Of a stretch of 64,000 bases of DNA, positions 8,396 through 17,087 are shown in pieces. Every line of letters begins with the position of its first letter. Within the stretch, counting starts at the first letter, position 1. The notes below the pieces were generated by a model. That model saw only the letters and a list, made by a program, of their open reading frames with translations, had not been told where the DNA came from and made no database searches. This DNA comes from Nocardia mexicana NBRC 108244 (GTDB taxonomy: Bacteria; Actinomycetota; Actinomycetes; Mycobacteriales; Mycobacteriaceae): contig NZ_BDBV01000022.1 in NCBI RefSeq assembly GCF_001613165.1, positions 186,001 to 250,000 on the forward strand, in the 5' to 3' direction. Position numbers and translations under genes: made by a program.

Positions 8396-10617
8396 GCGTT
8401 CACCTCGGCGGGGGTACGAGCGCTGCCGCCCAGGCCGGGCACCTGCGCCGGGTCGATCGAGCCGATCTCGCTCGCGTCGAGAGGCAGTCGTCCGATGCGG
8501 TTGTTGCTGACTCCGCACAGATAGAGATGCCCCGCATGCTCCTTGACCGACGTCACCATCGGGTAGTTCTCCATCGTCTCGTCCCACAGCACCTGCAGGA
8601 TCTCGCCGCGGTCGTCGAACTTCACCACGCACGACATGTTGAGCTGCGGCACCACCCAGTTGTCCAGGGAGACTTCGCGAGTCATGCGCCGCCGCACAGC
8701 CGGATGTCGGCGCAGCAGGTCCGACATCGGAGTTCGCATGGCGCACAGCGGAAGCCAGTAGTTGCCGTCGGAGGACCGGTTGAGGTTGTCCGGGTACCCC
8801 GGCAGGTTCTCGAGGACGGGCTCGAGCTGTCCTTGCTTGGGCCCGGCGATCCACAGTCGATCCACTCGGCACAGGCCGGTGCTCACGATCAGGATCGACA
8901 TGCCATCGTGCGCGGTGCAGATCCCGTTGGGGAATACGTGATTGGAGACGACGACATCGGTGCTGCCGTCCGGGTCGATGCGGATGACGCGCCCGTTGGC
9001 CCGGAACTCGACCAGCTCGACGAGGAAGTCGGCCGTATTGGTTCGGGTCGAGAAGTCCGAGGCGTAGATCGATCCGTCGGGGGCGATATCGAGGTCGTCT
9101 ATCGCGCGCAACCCCGAATCGTCGAGCAGCGACAGTCGGCTCCGCCTGACCTTGTTGGCCAGCAGTTCGTGCTCGCCGTCGGGGGATATCCGGTAGACGC
9201 CCATGCCGCCGACCGCGACCACCAGCTGCCCATCGTTGTCGAGGACGTGACCGCAGGGGAAACCGCCGGTGCGAGAGAAGATTTCGCCCTCGGTGCGGCC
9301 CGGCTCGAACTTCCACACCCAGCCGCGCTGGTCGCCGCAGAACACGTTGCCGTCGTTGTCGACCGCGCAGTCCTCGGCGCCGCGGATCTGCCCGAGCCCG
9401 ATCGGCGGCGCCGCGGTCAGCCTGCTGTTGAGGTTCCAGACGCTGCCCGGCGCGGTCACATCGATCAGCGGAGGCAGCACGAGCCGCGCCGGATCGATCT
9501 TGAGTTTTTCGACCGTGCGCTGCCGGTACTTGCCCCATTCGAGGTCCAGAATCGTGAAAACCAGCAGCACCGCCGCCAGAATCACCGTGTAGTAGGAACC
9601 CTGGGCGCCCTCGGAGATCGTCGCCTGCTGCACGACCGCGACCACCAGCACGCCGACGGTGGCTCGCAGCACCGATCCGCGGCCGCCTTTGAGGCTCACC
9701 CCGCCCAGCACAACGGCCGTCAAAGCGATGATCTCCCAACCCTTTCCGACGTTGGGGTCGGTGCGGCCGAGCCGGGCCGCGGTCAGCAGACCGGCCAGTC
9801 CCGCCAGCGCACCGGACAGCACGTAGATCCAGAAGGTGGTAGCGAGGACCGGAATTCCGTTGCGGCGCGCGGATCTTCGATCCGAGCCCACGGCCGTCAC
9901 CCACCAGCCCCACCGTGACCGGGTCAGCCCCAGGTGCACGACGAGGAGTACGACCAGGAACAGGAACCATTCGGTCGGGATTCCGGCGATCTTGCCGAAC
10001 CCGAGGAATTCCCAGACGATATCGGGCTTCGAGACGCCGATCCGGGTGCTGAAGGCGTTCTGGAACGCCGTGGCGGCCCCGCCGAATGCGATGAAGGTGA
10101 CGAGAGTCGTGATGAACGGCCGCATCTTCAGCCGCGCGATCAGGAAACCGTTGACCGCGCCGAGTGCCGCACCGGTGAGGACTGCCGCGGGCACCACGAC
10201 GGCCATCGGCCAGTCCCACACCCGGTTGGCCACCATCGCCCCGATGGAGGCGACGCCGACGATCGAGCCGACCGACAGATCGATACCACCGCCGACCAGC
10301 ACCACGGTGAGCCCGATGGCCAGCAACCCGAATTCCGTGGCCTGGTCGAGGATGAGCGGCGCGTTATCGGCGCCCACCTGGGTGGTGGCGAGGACGAAAG
10401 CGCACAGAATCAGAGCGAGCGCCAGCGGTACGGCACCCTCCATCCACCGCTTCTCGAACAGGTCCGATAGTGTGCGGTAGCGGGCGATGCGGTCGGTCCA
10501 GCGACCGCCGGTGAGTGCGAAAGAGTCGACGCCCCTGGACAATTGCTTGATTCCCCGTCGCCCGGCGGTCAATGACCTGCTTGCCGGGGGCGATTCCGAG
10601 TCGGTGTGCGTGGTCAT
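8392..10617 (-). CDS. ABC transporter permease fused to an SSL beta-propeller
   Basis: 741 aa in one uninterrupted frame. Residues about 60-360 are a permease of the ribose/xylose family, with many hydrophobic helices and the motifs GGGIDLSVGSI and LGGVSLKGGRGS. After the last helix and a charged linker (LEWGKYRQRT), residues about 390-740 form an SSL/strictosidine-synthase-like propeller, including PNGICTAHDGMSILIVSTG and NLPGYPDNLNRSSDGNYWLPL. The propeller follows a positively charged linker after the last helix, so it probably lies in the cytosol. It begins 2 bases after the binding-protein stop. A usual permease of this family ends near 330-350 aa, so about half of this protein is added. 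Confidence 0.88.
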   Translation of the reverse strand: MTTHTDSESPPASRSLTAGRRGIKQLSRGVDSFALTGGRWTDRIARYRTLSDLFEKRWMEGAVPLALALILCAFVLATTQVGADNAPLILDQATEFGLLAIGLTVVLVGGGIDLSVGSIVGVASIGAMVANRVWDWPMAVVVPAAVLTGAALGAVNGFLIARLKMRPFITTLVTFIAFGGAATAFQNAFSTRIGVSKPDIVWEFLGFGKIAGIPTEWFLFLVVLLVVHLGLTRSRWGWWVTAVGSDRRSARRNGIPVLATTFWIYVLSGALAGLAGLLTAARLGRTDPNVGKGWEIIALTAVVLGGVSLKGGRGSVLRATVGVLVVAVVQQATISEGAQGSYYTVILAAVLLVFTILDLEWGKYRQRTVEKLKIDPARLVLPPLIDVTAPGSVWNLNSRLTAAPPIGLGQIRGAEDCAVDNDGNVFCGDQRGWVWKFEPGRTEGEIFSRTGGFPCGHVLDNDGQLVVAVGGMGVYRISPDGEHELLANKVRRSRLSLLDDSGLRAIDDLDIAPDGSIYASDFSTRTNTADFLVELVEFRANGRVIRIDPDGSTDVVVSNHVFPNGICTAHDGMSILIVSTGLCRVDRLWIAGPKQGQLEPVLENLPGYPDNLNRSSDGNYWLPLCAMRTPMSDLLRRHPAVRRRMTREVSLDNWVVPQLNMSCVVKFDDRGEILQVLWDETMENYPMVTSVKEHAGHLYLCGVSNNRIGRLPLDASEIGSIDPAQVPGLGGSARTPAEVNA

Positions 10618-10619
10618 GC

Positions 10620-11690
10620 TCACCGGCCCTTGTAGCAAGCGATGGAGATGTCGTCGACATTGGTCTTGTCGACCAGCGCGTCGGCGACGAAGGCGACGGT
10701 GTGGCTGCTGCCGGGCTGGGCGCCGGTCTGGATGAGCTGCTGGGTCGCCGCGACGGCGGCCTCGCCGATGCCCTGGACGTCGTAGGCGACCGAGGCGGTG
10801 ACCAGTCCCTGCTTCATGGCCTCGCAGGTGCCGCTGTTGGCGTCGAAGGTGTACACGCCCACCGAATCCGGCGCCACCTGACCGCGGGCGACGGCGCTGG
10901 CGACGGTCTGACCCACGGTGACCGCGTTGACGTCGTAGGTCACCAGGAATCCGCAGAGCTTGCCCTGCTGTTGTTGCAGCATCGAATCCGCCGCCTGCTG
11001 TGCCACCGCGTTCTGGAACTGCGAATGCGAGACGGTCACGGTGTAGCCGAGCGGCTCCAGCACCTCGCGGATGCCCTGGTTCCACTGCAGCGAGGCGGGG
11101 TCGTTGCCGGGCCCGTCGATCACCGAGACCTGCTTCGGTGCGTTGCGCCGGCCGCAGTCGTCGGCCGCTCGCTGCGCGATGGTCCGCGCCGCGCGGTGGA
11201 CGTCGACGCCGATGAACGCGTCGCCGAGCCGGGTCGACATCATATTGAGGACCACGGTGCGGATTCCGGCACGTTCGGCTTGCTGAATCGCGTTGTCCAG
11301 CAGGCCCAGATCTTGATTCTGCAGGACGAGGACGTCGACGGCCTTGCGGGCGATGAGGTCGTTGATGATGCTGATCATCCGGTCGCTGCTGAAATTGGCG
11401 TCGTACACCTCGAAGTCGGCGCCGAGGCTGCCGAACGCCCGCTCCATCGTGGAGCCCCAGTTCTCGGTCAGGGCATAGCCTTTGTACAGGATCGGGACGA
11501 AGGCGATCTTCTTGTCCTTCATCACGTCGTGGGCCTTCTGCACGGCGGGCATCAACTCCACGTTCGCGCCGAAAGCCTGGTCACCGCTCGCCTCGCCGCC
11601 GCCGCTCGCTCCACTGTCGACCGAACATCCGGCGACCGCGAATGCCGCCAGCGCCGCCGTCACCAGTGCGAGTATCTTTTTCCTGCTCAT
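10620..11690 (-). CDS. ABC transporter substrate-binding lipoprotein (sugar-binding family)
   Basis: 356 aa periplasmic-binding-protein type I fold. It starts MSRKKILALVTAALAAFAV followed by AGC, a clear lipoprotein signal with lipobox, so the mature protein is anchored at Cys21 or nearby outside the membrane. The body shows paired Rossmann-like blocks (KKIAFVPILYKGYALTENW, VDVLVLQNQD, GVYTFDANSG) as in ribose/xylose-type binding proteins. The ATG at 11690 is chosen because it begins the signal peptide and AGGAG lies upstream. It delivers the ligand to the adjacent permeases; ligand unknown. Confidence 0.9.
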   Translation of the reverse strand: MSRKKILALVTAALAAFAVAGCSVDSGASGGGEASGDQAFGANVELMPAVQKAHDVMKDKKIAFVPILYKGYALTENWGSTMERAFGSLGADFEVYDANFSSDRMISIINDLIARKAVDVLVLQNQDLGLLDNAIQQAERAGIRTVVLNMMSTRLGDAFIGVDVHRAARTIAQRAADDCGRRNAPKQVSVIDGPGNDPASLQWNQGIREVLEPLGYTVTVSHSQFQNAVAQQAADSMLQQQQGKLCGFLVTYDVNAVTVGQTVASAVARGQVAPDSVGVYTFDANSGTCEAMKQGLVTASVAYDVQGIGEAAVAATQQLIQTGAQPGSSHTVAFVADALVDKTNVDDISIACYKGR

Positions 11691-11748
11691 CGTTGAACAC
11701 TCCTGAATTCGGATTACTAGGGTGGGAAAGGCTCTGTGCCGGAATGGG

Positions 11749-12783
11749 TTACAGTTCGCCGGACTTCTCGGTCTCGACATTTCTCGGATGCAGCCAGGCA
11801 TCGAACGCGATGGCCGCGATAAGGACCGCGCCGCGGATCAGATCCTGAACGGCGGTGCTGAGGCCGTGCAGCACGAGCAGGTTGTTGAGCACGCCGACGA
11901 ACAGCGAACCGGCGAGGACGCCGAGAATCGTTCCCCGCCCGCCGGACAGTGAGACGCCGCCGATCACCGCGACGGTGAGCGCGGTGAACAGAATCGGGTC
12001 GAAAGAGGTCACGGTCGTCTGCACGCTGCCCTGAATCGACACCGCCACGTACCCGGCCAGCACGGCGAGCAATGCCGCGATCACATAGGTGAGGACCTGC
12101 AGCGGCCGAACCGGCGCGCCGGTGATCCGCGCGGTGTCGAAATTGTCGCCCATCGCTCGAATGAGACGGCCGGGAGAGGTGTAAGAGATGAACAGCCATG
12201 CCACGACGAAGACCGCGCCGGCCACGAGCACCGGCCGCGGAATCCCCAGCACGGAGCCGCTGCTCAGTTCGGCGATCAACGACGAACCCGGCACGTTGTA
12301 GACGTTCTGGCTCAGGAACAGGAGGTCGATTCCGCCGATCGCGAGCATGCCGGTGGCGAGCGTCGCGAACAGCGCGGGCACCTCGAAATAGGCGACCAGC
12401 ACGCCGTTCACGATCCCGGCCAGCAGCCCCAGCCCGGCCAGTAACGCGATCGCCTGCCATTCCGGCATGCCGCGGTGCATGAACGCGAGGGTCGCCTGGG
12501 CCGCGCCGAGCCCGATACCGGCCACCGACAGATCGATGCCTTTGCCGAGAATGACGACGGCCTCTCCGACGGCGAGGATTCCGAAGGCGGCCGACAGGCT
12601 CAGAATGCTGGTGAAATTGCCGAACGACAGGAAGTTGGGCGTCAGCATCCCGCCGACGACACATACCAGCGCCGTGATCCCGATAACGAGATACGCCTGC
12701 TCGACCCGGGAAATCCGATCTCGCGGTGAGACAGGAACTTTCGCGTCCAGCGTGGCTTGCGCCGGGAATTGTCGTGGCCCCAT
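11749..12783 (-). CDS. ABC transporter permease, ribose/xylose type
   Basis: 344 aa, with about eight to ten hydrophobic segments and the family motifs GKGIDLSVAGIG and IGGVSLSGGRGTILG. It forms the membrane channel with the permease-SSL fusion. It is the first gene of the importer operon. The ATG at 12783 follows GAGGAG at 5 bases; an upstream in-frame start at 12837 is unlikely. The 247-base gap to the divergent carotenoid-oxygenase gene should carry both promoters, though I see no clear operator there. Confidence 0.92.
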   Translation of the reverse strand: MGPRQFPAQATLDAKVPVSPRDRISRVEQAYLVIGITALVCVVGGMLTPNFLSFGNFTSILSLSAAFGILAVGEAVVILGKGIDLSVAGIGLGAAQATLAFMHRGMPEWQAIALLAGLGLLAGIVNGVLVAYFEVPALFATLATGMLAIGGIDLLFLSQNVYNVPGSSLIAELSSGSVLGIPRPVLVAGAVFVVAWLFISYTSPGRLIRAMGDNFDTARITGAPVRPLQVLTYVIAALLAVLAGYVAVSIQGSVQTTVTSFDPILFTALTVAVIGGVSLSGGRGTILGVLAGSLFVGVLNNLLVLHGLSTAVQDLIRGAVLIAAIAFDAWLHPRNVETEKSGEL

Positions 12784-13030
12784 CGCCGCTCCTCGTCCGT
12801 CATGTGATGTGGCTGACAACTGTGGCCCAGAGCACATCGCCGCAACATCCGGCGCTGGTCGGATTCGGCTACGACCTTCGGACGATGGCCCCTACCGTCG
12901 GGGGGAGGTTTTCGGGCCGGTGACCTGGCAGTTTTGTGGGCGGCTGACGGTGCCCGCAAGAACAAGACTGTTTGTCGGCGAATTCTCTCGGCATTGTGGC
13001 ACGGCCGATTCGAGATAGGGAGAACCGCTG

Positions 13031-14392
13031 ATGACGTCCACGCCGAATGCCGAGATTCCGTTGCATCTGGCCGGGAACAATGCGCCGGTCACCGAGGAGG
13101 TGACGGTGGAGCCGAGGGAGGTGGTCGGCCGGATACCGGCCGAGCTGGACGGGATGTTCGTGCGCAACGGCCCGAATCCGCGGACGGGCTGGTCGCCGCA
13201 CTACTTCGCCGGTGACGGCATGGTGCACGCGGTTGCCCTGCGGGACGGGAGAGCCCGGTGGTATCGGAACCGATATGTGCGGACCCCGCTGTACGACAAT
13301 CCCGGCCGGTCGCGTTTCGATCTTGCCCTCGATGCCGCGACCGGGACGGTGGACTACCGCGTCACCACCGCCAACACGCATCTGCTGGTGCACGCGGGCC
13401 GCTTGCTGGCGCTCGAGGAGGGCGGCTTCCCCTACGAGTTGAATGCGGCGCTGGATACGTTGGGGCCGTTCACTTTCGGTGGTGAACTGACCACACCCAT
13501 GACCGCGCATCCGAAGGTCTGCCCGGATTCGGGGGAGCTGCTGTTCTTCGGAGGGCGACTGCGGGCGCCGTACCTGACATATTACCGGGCCGCGCCGACC
13601 GGTGAACTGCTGCAGTCGCAGGTGATCGAGGTGCCGCGGGCGACGATGATGCACGACTTCGCTGTCACGGCACAGCATGTGGTGTTCATGGATCTGCCGG
13701 TGGTGTTCGACCGAGCGGTGGGGTGGCGGTGGGACGACGCGCACCGGGCGCGGTTCGGGGTGATGGCTCGCACGGGTGGACCGGTCCGCTGGTTCGATAT
13801 CGCGCCCTGCTACGTATGGCACACGCTCAACGCGTTCGAGGCCGACGGCAGCCTGATCGTCACCGGTACCCGGGTACCGAGCTTGTGGCGCGGGGGCTCC
13901 GGCGACATGGGCGGCGAGTTGCCGCGCTTGCACCGGTGGCGCTTGGACCTGGCGCGCGGCACGGTAACGGAGGAGCAGATCGACGACGTGTCCGTGGAGT
14001 ATCCGCGAGTGGCCGACGCGCTGATCGGTCGTGCGCACCGCTTCGGTTTCGTGAGCAGCTTCTCCCTGGATGTCGAACGGCGCCACTCGTGGGTCTACCG
14101 CTACGACTTCGCAGGCGGTGTGACCCGTGCGGCGCATAAGCTACCCGGCGGCCACACCTGTGGGGAGGTGGTCTTCGTTCCGCGGCGCGACGCTGTCGGC
14201 GAGAACGACGGCTACCTCCTCGGATTCGCCCACGACCGTGCCCGCGGCACCGGCTATCTGCTGATCCTCGATGCCGGTGACCTCACCGCCGACCCGGTGG
14301 CGGAGGTCCACCTGCCGGTGCGCGTGCCCGCGGGATTCCACGGCACCTGGATCCCGTCCGGAACGCTCGCTGCCCACCGGTTCCACTCCTGA
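13031..14392 (+). CDS. Carotenoid oxygenase family protein (RPE65/CCD type)
   Basis: 453 aa non-haem iron dioxygenase of the carotenoid cleavage family. All four iron-binding histidine segments are visible: TAHPKVCP near residue 160, MHDFAVT near 208, WHTLNAFE near 264 and GFHGTWIP near 437, with FVRNGPNPR at the N-terminus. The family cleaves C=C bonds in carotenoids, apocarotenoids, stilbenes or phenylpropenes. GGGAGA precedes the ATG. It is divergent from the ABC importer and followed by a small NTF2-fold gene, so cleavage of an imported olefinic compound is a reasonable inference. Confidence 0.92.
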   Translation: MTSTPNAEIPLHLAGNNAPVTEEVTVEPREVVGRIPAELDGMFVRNGPNPRTGWSPHYFAGDGMVHAVALRDGRARWYRNRYVRTPLYDNPGRSRFDLALDAATGTVDYRVTTANTHLLVHAGRLLALEEGGFPYELNAALDTLGPFTFGGELTTPMTAHPKVCPDSGELLFFGGRLRAPYLTYYRAAPTGELLQSQVIEVPRATMMHDFAVTAQHVVFMDLPVVFDRAVGWRWDDAHRARFGVMARTGGPVRWFDIAPCYVWHTLNAFEADGSLIVTGTRVPSLWRGGSGDMGGELPRLHRWRLDLARGTVTEEQIDDVSVEYPRVADALIGRAHRFGFVSSFSLDVERRHSWVYRYDFAGGVTRAAHKLPGGHTCGEVVFVPRRDAVGENDGYLLGFAHDRARGTGYLLILDAGDLTADPVAEVHLPVRVPAGFHGTWIPSGTLAAHRFHS

Positions 14393-14521
14393 TCCGCGGC
14401 TGAAATCCTGCCGAGTGTGGCCGCGAACTGTCCAATATCTGCACACTCGCTGCGCCGACACATGGCGATCATGGTGGTGCAGGCGACCTGCGGCACCCTG
14501 ATAGGAAGGCATCAGCCACCG

Positions 14522-14893
14522 ATGAGCAACACACCCGACCAGGCGACCATCGAGCTCGCCGAGAACTGGGTCAAGGCCCTGAAGAACATCGACCTGTTCC
14601 TCGAGATCACCACCGAGGACTGCCAGGTGTGGCACAGCGCCGACGACAAATGGGTCTCGGTGGCCGAGGCCGTCGCCGCCGTCTACGAGCGCTCCGGTGA
14701 CGACGGCGTGCCCGACTTCCGTGCCGAGGGGATCACCTACACCGAGAACGGCTTCTTCAACGAGGCCTCGACCGAGGTTCAGATCAGCGGTCAGCGCGTC
14801 AAACTGCACCTGCTGCAGATCGTCGAGGCCCGCGACGGTAAGGCTGTCCGGGTACGCGAGTACATCGGCCCCGAAATGGGCATCCAGCCGTAA
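14522..14893 (+). CDS. NTF2-fold (SnoaL-like) small protein
   Basis: 123 aa NTF2-like protein: N-terminal helix AENWVKALKNID, then TTEDCQVWHSADDKWVSVAEAVAAVYE and a strand-rich C-terminal half. The ATG at 14522 is the most family-like start; GGAAGG lies 12 bases upstream. The class covers isomerases, hydratases and binding proteins for small ligands. It follows the carotenoid-oxygenase-type gene in the same direction and ends at a clear terminator, so the two may form a unit. Confidence 0.75.
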   Translation: MSNTPDQATIELAENWVKALKNIDLFLEITTEDCQVWHSADDKWVSVAEAVAAVYERSGDDGVPDFRAEGITYTENGFFNEASTEVQISGQRVKLHLLQIVEARDGKAVRVREYIGPEMGIQP

Positions 14894-14911
14894 GAGCAAG
14901 TGAGCCAATGG

Positions 14912-14950
14912 AAAGCGCGCGGACCGGCTCACCCGGACCGCGCGCTTTTT
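14912..14950 (+). terminator. Rho-independent terminator
   Basis: 11-bp GC-rich stem, arms 14912-14922 and 14938-14948, continuing into a run of T to 14950. It lies 19 bases after the NTF2-fold gene stop. Confidence 0.88.
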
Positions 14951-14975
14951 CGCGGACGAGGAGGAGGGGTACACA

Positions 14976-14993
14976 ACATAATATATAATGTTC
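14976..14993. promoter_or_regulatory. AT-rich palindromic operator candidate, site B
   Basis: ACATAATATATAATGTTC. The 18 bases 14975-14992, one base to the left, match their own reverse complement at 16 positions. The site lies 35 bases before the enoyl-CoA hydratase start. Its reverse complement matches 15 of 18 bases of the site at 20763-20780 between two divergent beta-oxidation genes. The most likely binder is the GntR-type regulator ending at 15856, by inference. Confidence 0.6.
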
Positions 14994-15027
14994 TAGTTGA
15001 TAGTGCTGACAATACGGGAGGACGGAT

Positions 15028-15822
15028 ATGAGTCGCTACGCGCGCTTCGAGCACCTGCGGGTGGACGGGCCCGACGATGCGGGAGTCGCCGAGCTGGTGT
15101 TCGACGCCCCGAACCTGAACGCGGTCGGCGAGGGCGCCCACGCCGATCTGGCGCAGGTGTGGCGCGAGTTCGACTCCGACCCCGAGGTCAAGGCGGTCGT
15201 CATCCGGGGCGAGGGGAAGGGGCTGTCGGCGGGCGGTTCGTTCGCGATGGTCGAACGGTTGCGCGACGACTTCGAGGTCCGGTCGCGCGTGATGCGCGAG
15301 GCCCGCGATCTCGTCTACAACGTCCTAGATTGCAGCAAGCCGATCATCTCCGCGATCCACGGCCCCGCTGTCGGCGCGGGCCTCGTCGCGGCCGTACTCG
15401 CGGACGTGTCCGTGGCGACCAAGACCGCGAAGATCATCGACGGGCACACTCGGCTCGGTGTCGCGGCCGGTGACCACGCCGCGATCTGCTGGCCGTTGCT
15501 GTGCGGCATGGCGAAGGCCAAGTACTACCTGATGACCTGTCGTCCGCTCACCGGCGAGGAAGCCGAGCGCATCGGCCTGGTATCGCTGTGCGTCGAACAG
15601 GATTCCGAACTCCTGCCGACCGCGCGGGAAGTGGCCCGCGAACTGGCTTTGGGTGCGCCCACCGCGATCCGGTGGACGAAGCAGTCGCTGAACAACTGGT
15701 ACCGCCAGGTCGCGGGGTCCATCTTCGACGCTTCGCTGGCACTGGAGTTCTACGGATTCGGCGGCCCGGAGGTCCGAGAGGGTCTCGCCGCTCATCTCGA
15801 ACACCGCAAACCCCAGTTCTGA
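15028..15822 (+). CDS. Enoyl-CoA hydratase/isomerase family protein
   Basis: 264 aa crotonase fold. The oxyanion-hole region is seen in [17 protein letters not shown] and in [21 protein letters not shown]. The usual catalytic glutamates are not obvious after [14 protein letters not shown], so isomerase, hydratase or hydrolase activity cannot be told apart. GGGAGGA precedes the ATG. It is convergent with the GntR gene 33 bases away and carries the AT-rich site B in its promoter, which ties it to the acyl-CoA cluster downstream. Confidence 0.88.
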   Translation: MSRYARFEHLRVDGPDDAGVAELVFDAPNLNAVGEGAHADLAQVWREFDSDPEVKAVVIRGEGKGLSAGGSFAMVERLRDDFEVRSRVMREARDLVYNVLDCSKPIISAIHGPAVGAGLVAAVLADVSVATKTAKIIDGHTRLGVAAGDHAAICWPLLCGMAKAKYYLMTCRPLTGEEAERIGLVSLCVEQDSELLPTAREVARELALGAPTAIRWTKQSLNNWYRQVAGSIFDASLALEFYGFGGPEVREGLAAHLEHRKPQF

Positions 15823-15855
15823 GTGGGCCTGGCTGCTGAGACCGGTTGTGAGACA

Positions 15856-16590
15856 TTACTTCTCAGGGCCGGTGTCAGTGTTCTCGGAGTCGGTGTCCGT
15901 GACGGGATCGTGCCAAGGGCCGCGCTGATCGAGCATGCCGAGCACGCCTTGCGCGCCGTCGAGAATATGTCTTTCGGTGAGCTCCCCGGCGCGCTGGGCG
16001 TCGCGGGCACGCAGGGCCTCGATCAATTGCGGGTGGTCGTTGCCGCTGGCTGCCAACCGGCCCTCCAGCGACGCGTAGAAGCGATTCGGCAGGTGCCTGA
16101 CGACCGACCCCAGCAGCAGGGTGAGCCGGTGTGAATCGGCGGTCAGATTGATATGGCGATGAAAGTCGTGCCCGAATCCGGCGGCGGCGTCGCGATCTCC
16201 CGCGCCGATGGCGTTGCCGAGTTTCGCGTTGATCGCCTCGAGTTCCTCGATCTGTTCGGAGGTGATCCTGCCCGCGGCGCGAACGGCCAGCTCTGCGGCG
16301 AATTGTGCCTGAGCCCAGAACAAATCGTGCACATCCTGCTGTGAGACCGGTGCGACGACGAATCCGCGCCGCGGCACCAGTTCGACGAATCCCTCACTGC
16401 GCAGCGCGAGCAGACCCTCGCGCACGGGTGTATTGCTGACACCCACCGCCTCGGCGATCGGTTCCATCCGCAGGAACTCTCCGGGGCGTACCTGCCCTGA
16501 CATGATCAGTTCGCGAACATATGCAGCGACTTCCTCCGGCAGTTGCTGCCGCCCGCGGTTGCCGCGGATGCGGATCAAATTGTCGGCCAC
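15856..16590 (-). CDS. GntR family regulator, FadR/FCD subfamily
   Basis: 244 aa. An N-terminal winged helix, with EPIAEAVGVSNTPVREGLLAL at about residues 43-63, is followed by an FCD effector domain with likely metal-binding residues in DFHRHINLT. The subfamily senses organic acids or acyl compounds and usually represses. The gene is last in a six-gene minus-strand run of CoA-thioester enzymes, 30 bases after a MaoC gene, so it probably controls that operon. The GTG at 16590 has GGAAAGG upstream. The AT-rich sites at 14976 and 20763 are candidate targets. Confidence 0.92.
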   Translation of the reverse strand: MADNLIRIRGNRGRQQLPEEVAAYVRELIMSGQVRPGEFLRMEPIAEAVGVSNTPVREGLLALRSEGFVELVPRRGFVVAPVSQQDVHDLFWAQAQFAAELAVRAAGRITSEQIEELEAINAKLGNAIGAGDRDAAAGFGHDFHRHINLTADSHRLTLLLGSVVRHLPNRFYASLEGRLAASGNDHPQLIEALRARDAQRAGELTERHILDGAQGVLGMLDQRGPWHDPVTDTDSENTDTGPEK

Positions 16591-16620
16591 GGTTCGCCTT
16601 TCCGTCTATGTGCGGAACTG

Positions 16621-17073
16621 TCAGGTGAGCAGCACCAAAGTGTCGGCGACGCAGGCGGGTTTCGTCTCGTCGGCGGCGTGCACGACATAGCGCGTGGTCA
16701 GGATGGCACCGGCGGTAGTGTCGCGGAGTTCGGTGAAGGTGGCGGTGCAGCGCAGGGCCGAATCCACCGGGACGGGATCCGGGAAGCGCACCTTGTCGAT
16801 GCCGTAATTGACTCGGGCCGTGCCGAATTCGAGCGCAAACAGCTGCTGTCCGAAGTACGGCAGCAGCGACAAGGTCAGAAAACCGTGGGCGATGGTGCGG
16901 CCGAACGGGCCACCGGCGGCGCGCGCCGGATCGACGTGAATCCACTGGTGGTCGCCGGTCGCTTCGGCGAAGGCGTCGATGCGGTGCTGGTCGATGGCCA
17001 GCGGCTGGCTCGGGCCCAGCCGTACGCCGAGGGCGGCGCGGACCTGATCGAGATCCGTGAATGTACGAACCAT
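16621..17073 (-). CDS. MaoC-like hotdog dehydratase
   Basis: 150 aa single-hotdog (R)-enoyl-CoA hydratase family. The hydratase core is visible: HRIDAFAEATGDHQWIHVDPARA supplies the usual Asp/His pair and GRTIAHGFLTLSL the following helix. I prefer ATG 17073, which has AGGGGA just upstream; ATG 17091 overlaps the preceding stop by 4 bases and is the alternative. It should hydrate or dehydrate an enoyl-CoA made by the acyl-CoA dehydrogenases of the cluster, together with the larger hydratase upstream. Confidence 0.9.
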   Translation of the reverse strand: MVRTFTDLDQVRAALGVRLGPSQPLAIDQHRIDAFAEATGDHQWIHVDPARAAGGPFGRTIAHGFLTLSLLPYFGQQLFALEFGTARVNYGIDKVRFPDPVPVDSALRCTATFTELRDTTAGAILTTRYVVHAADETKPACVADTLVLLT

Positions 17074-17087
17074 GGCCGGTTCCCCTG

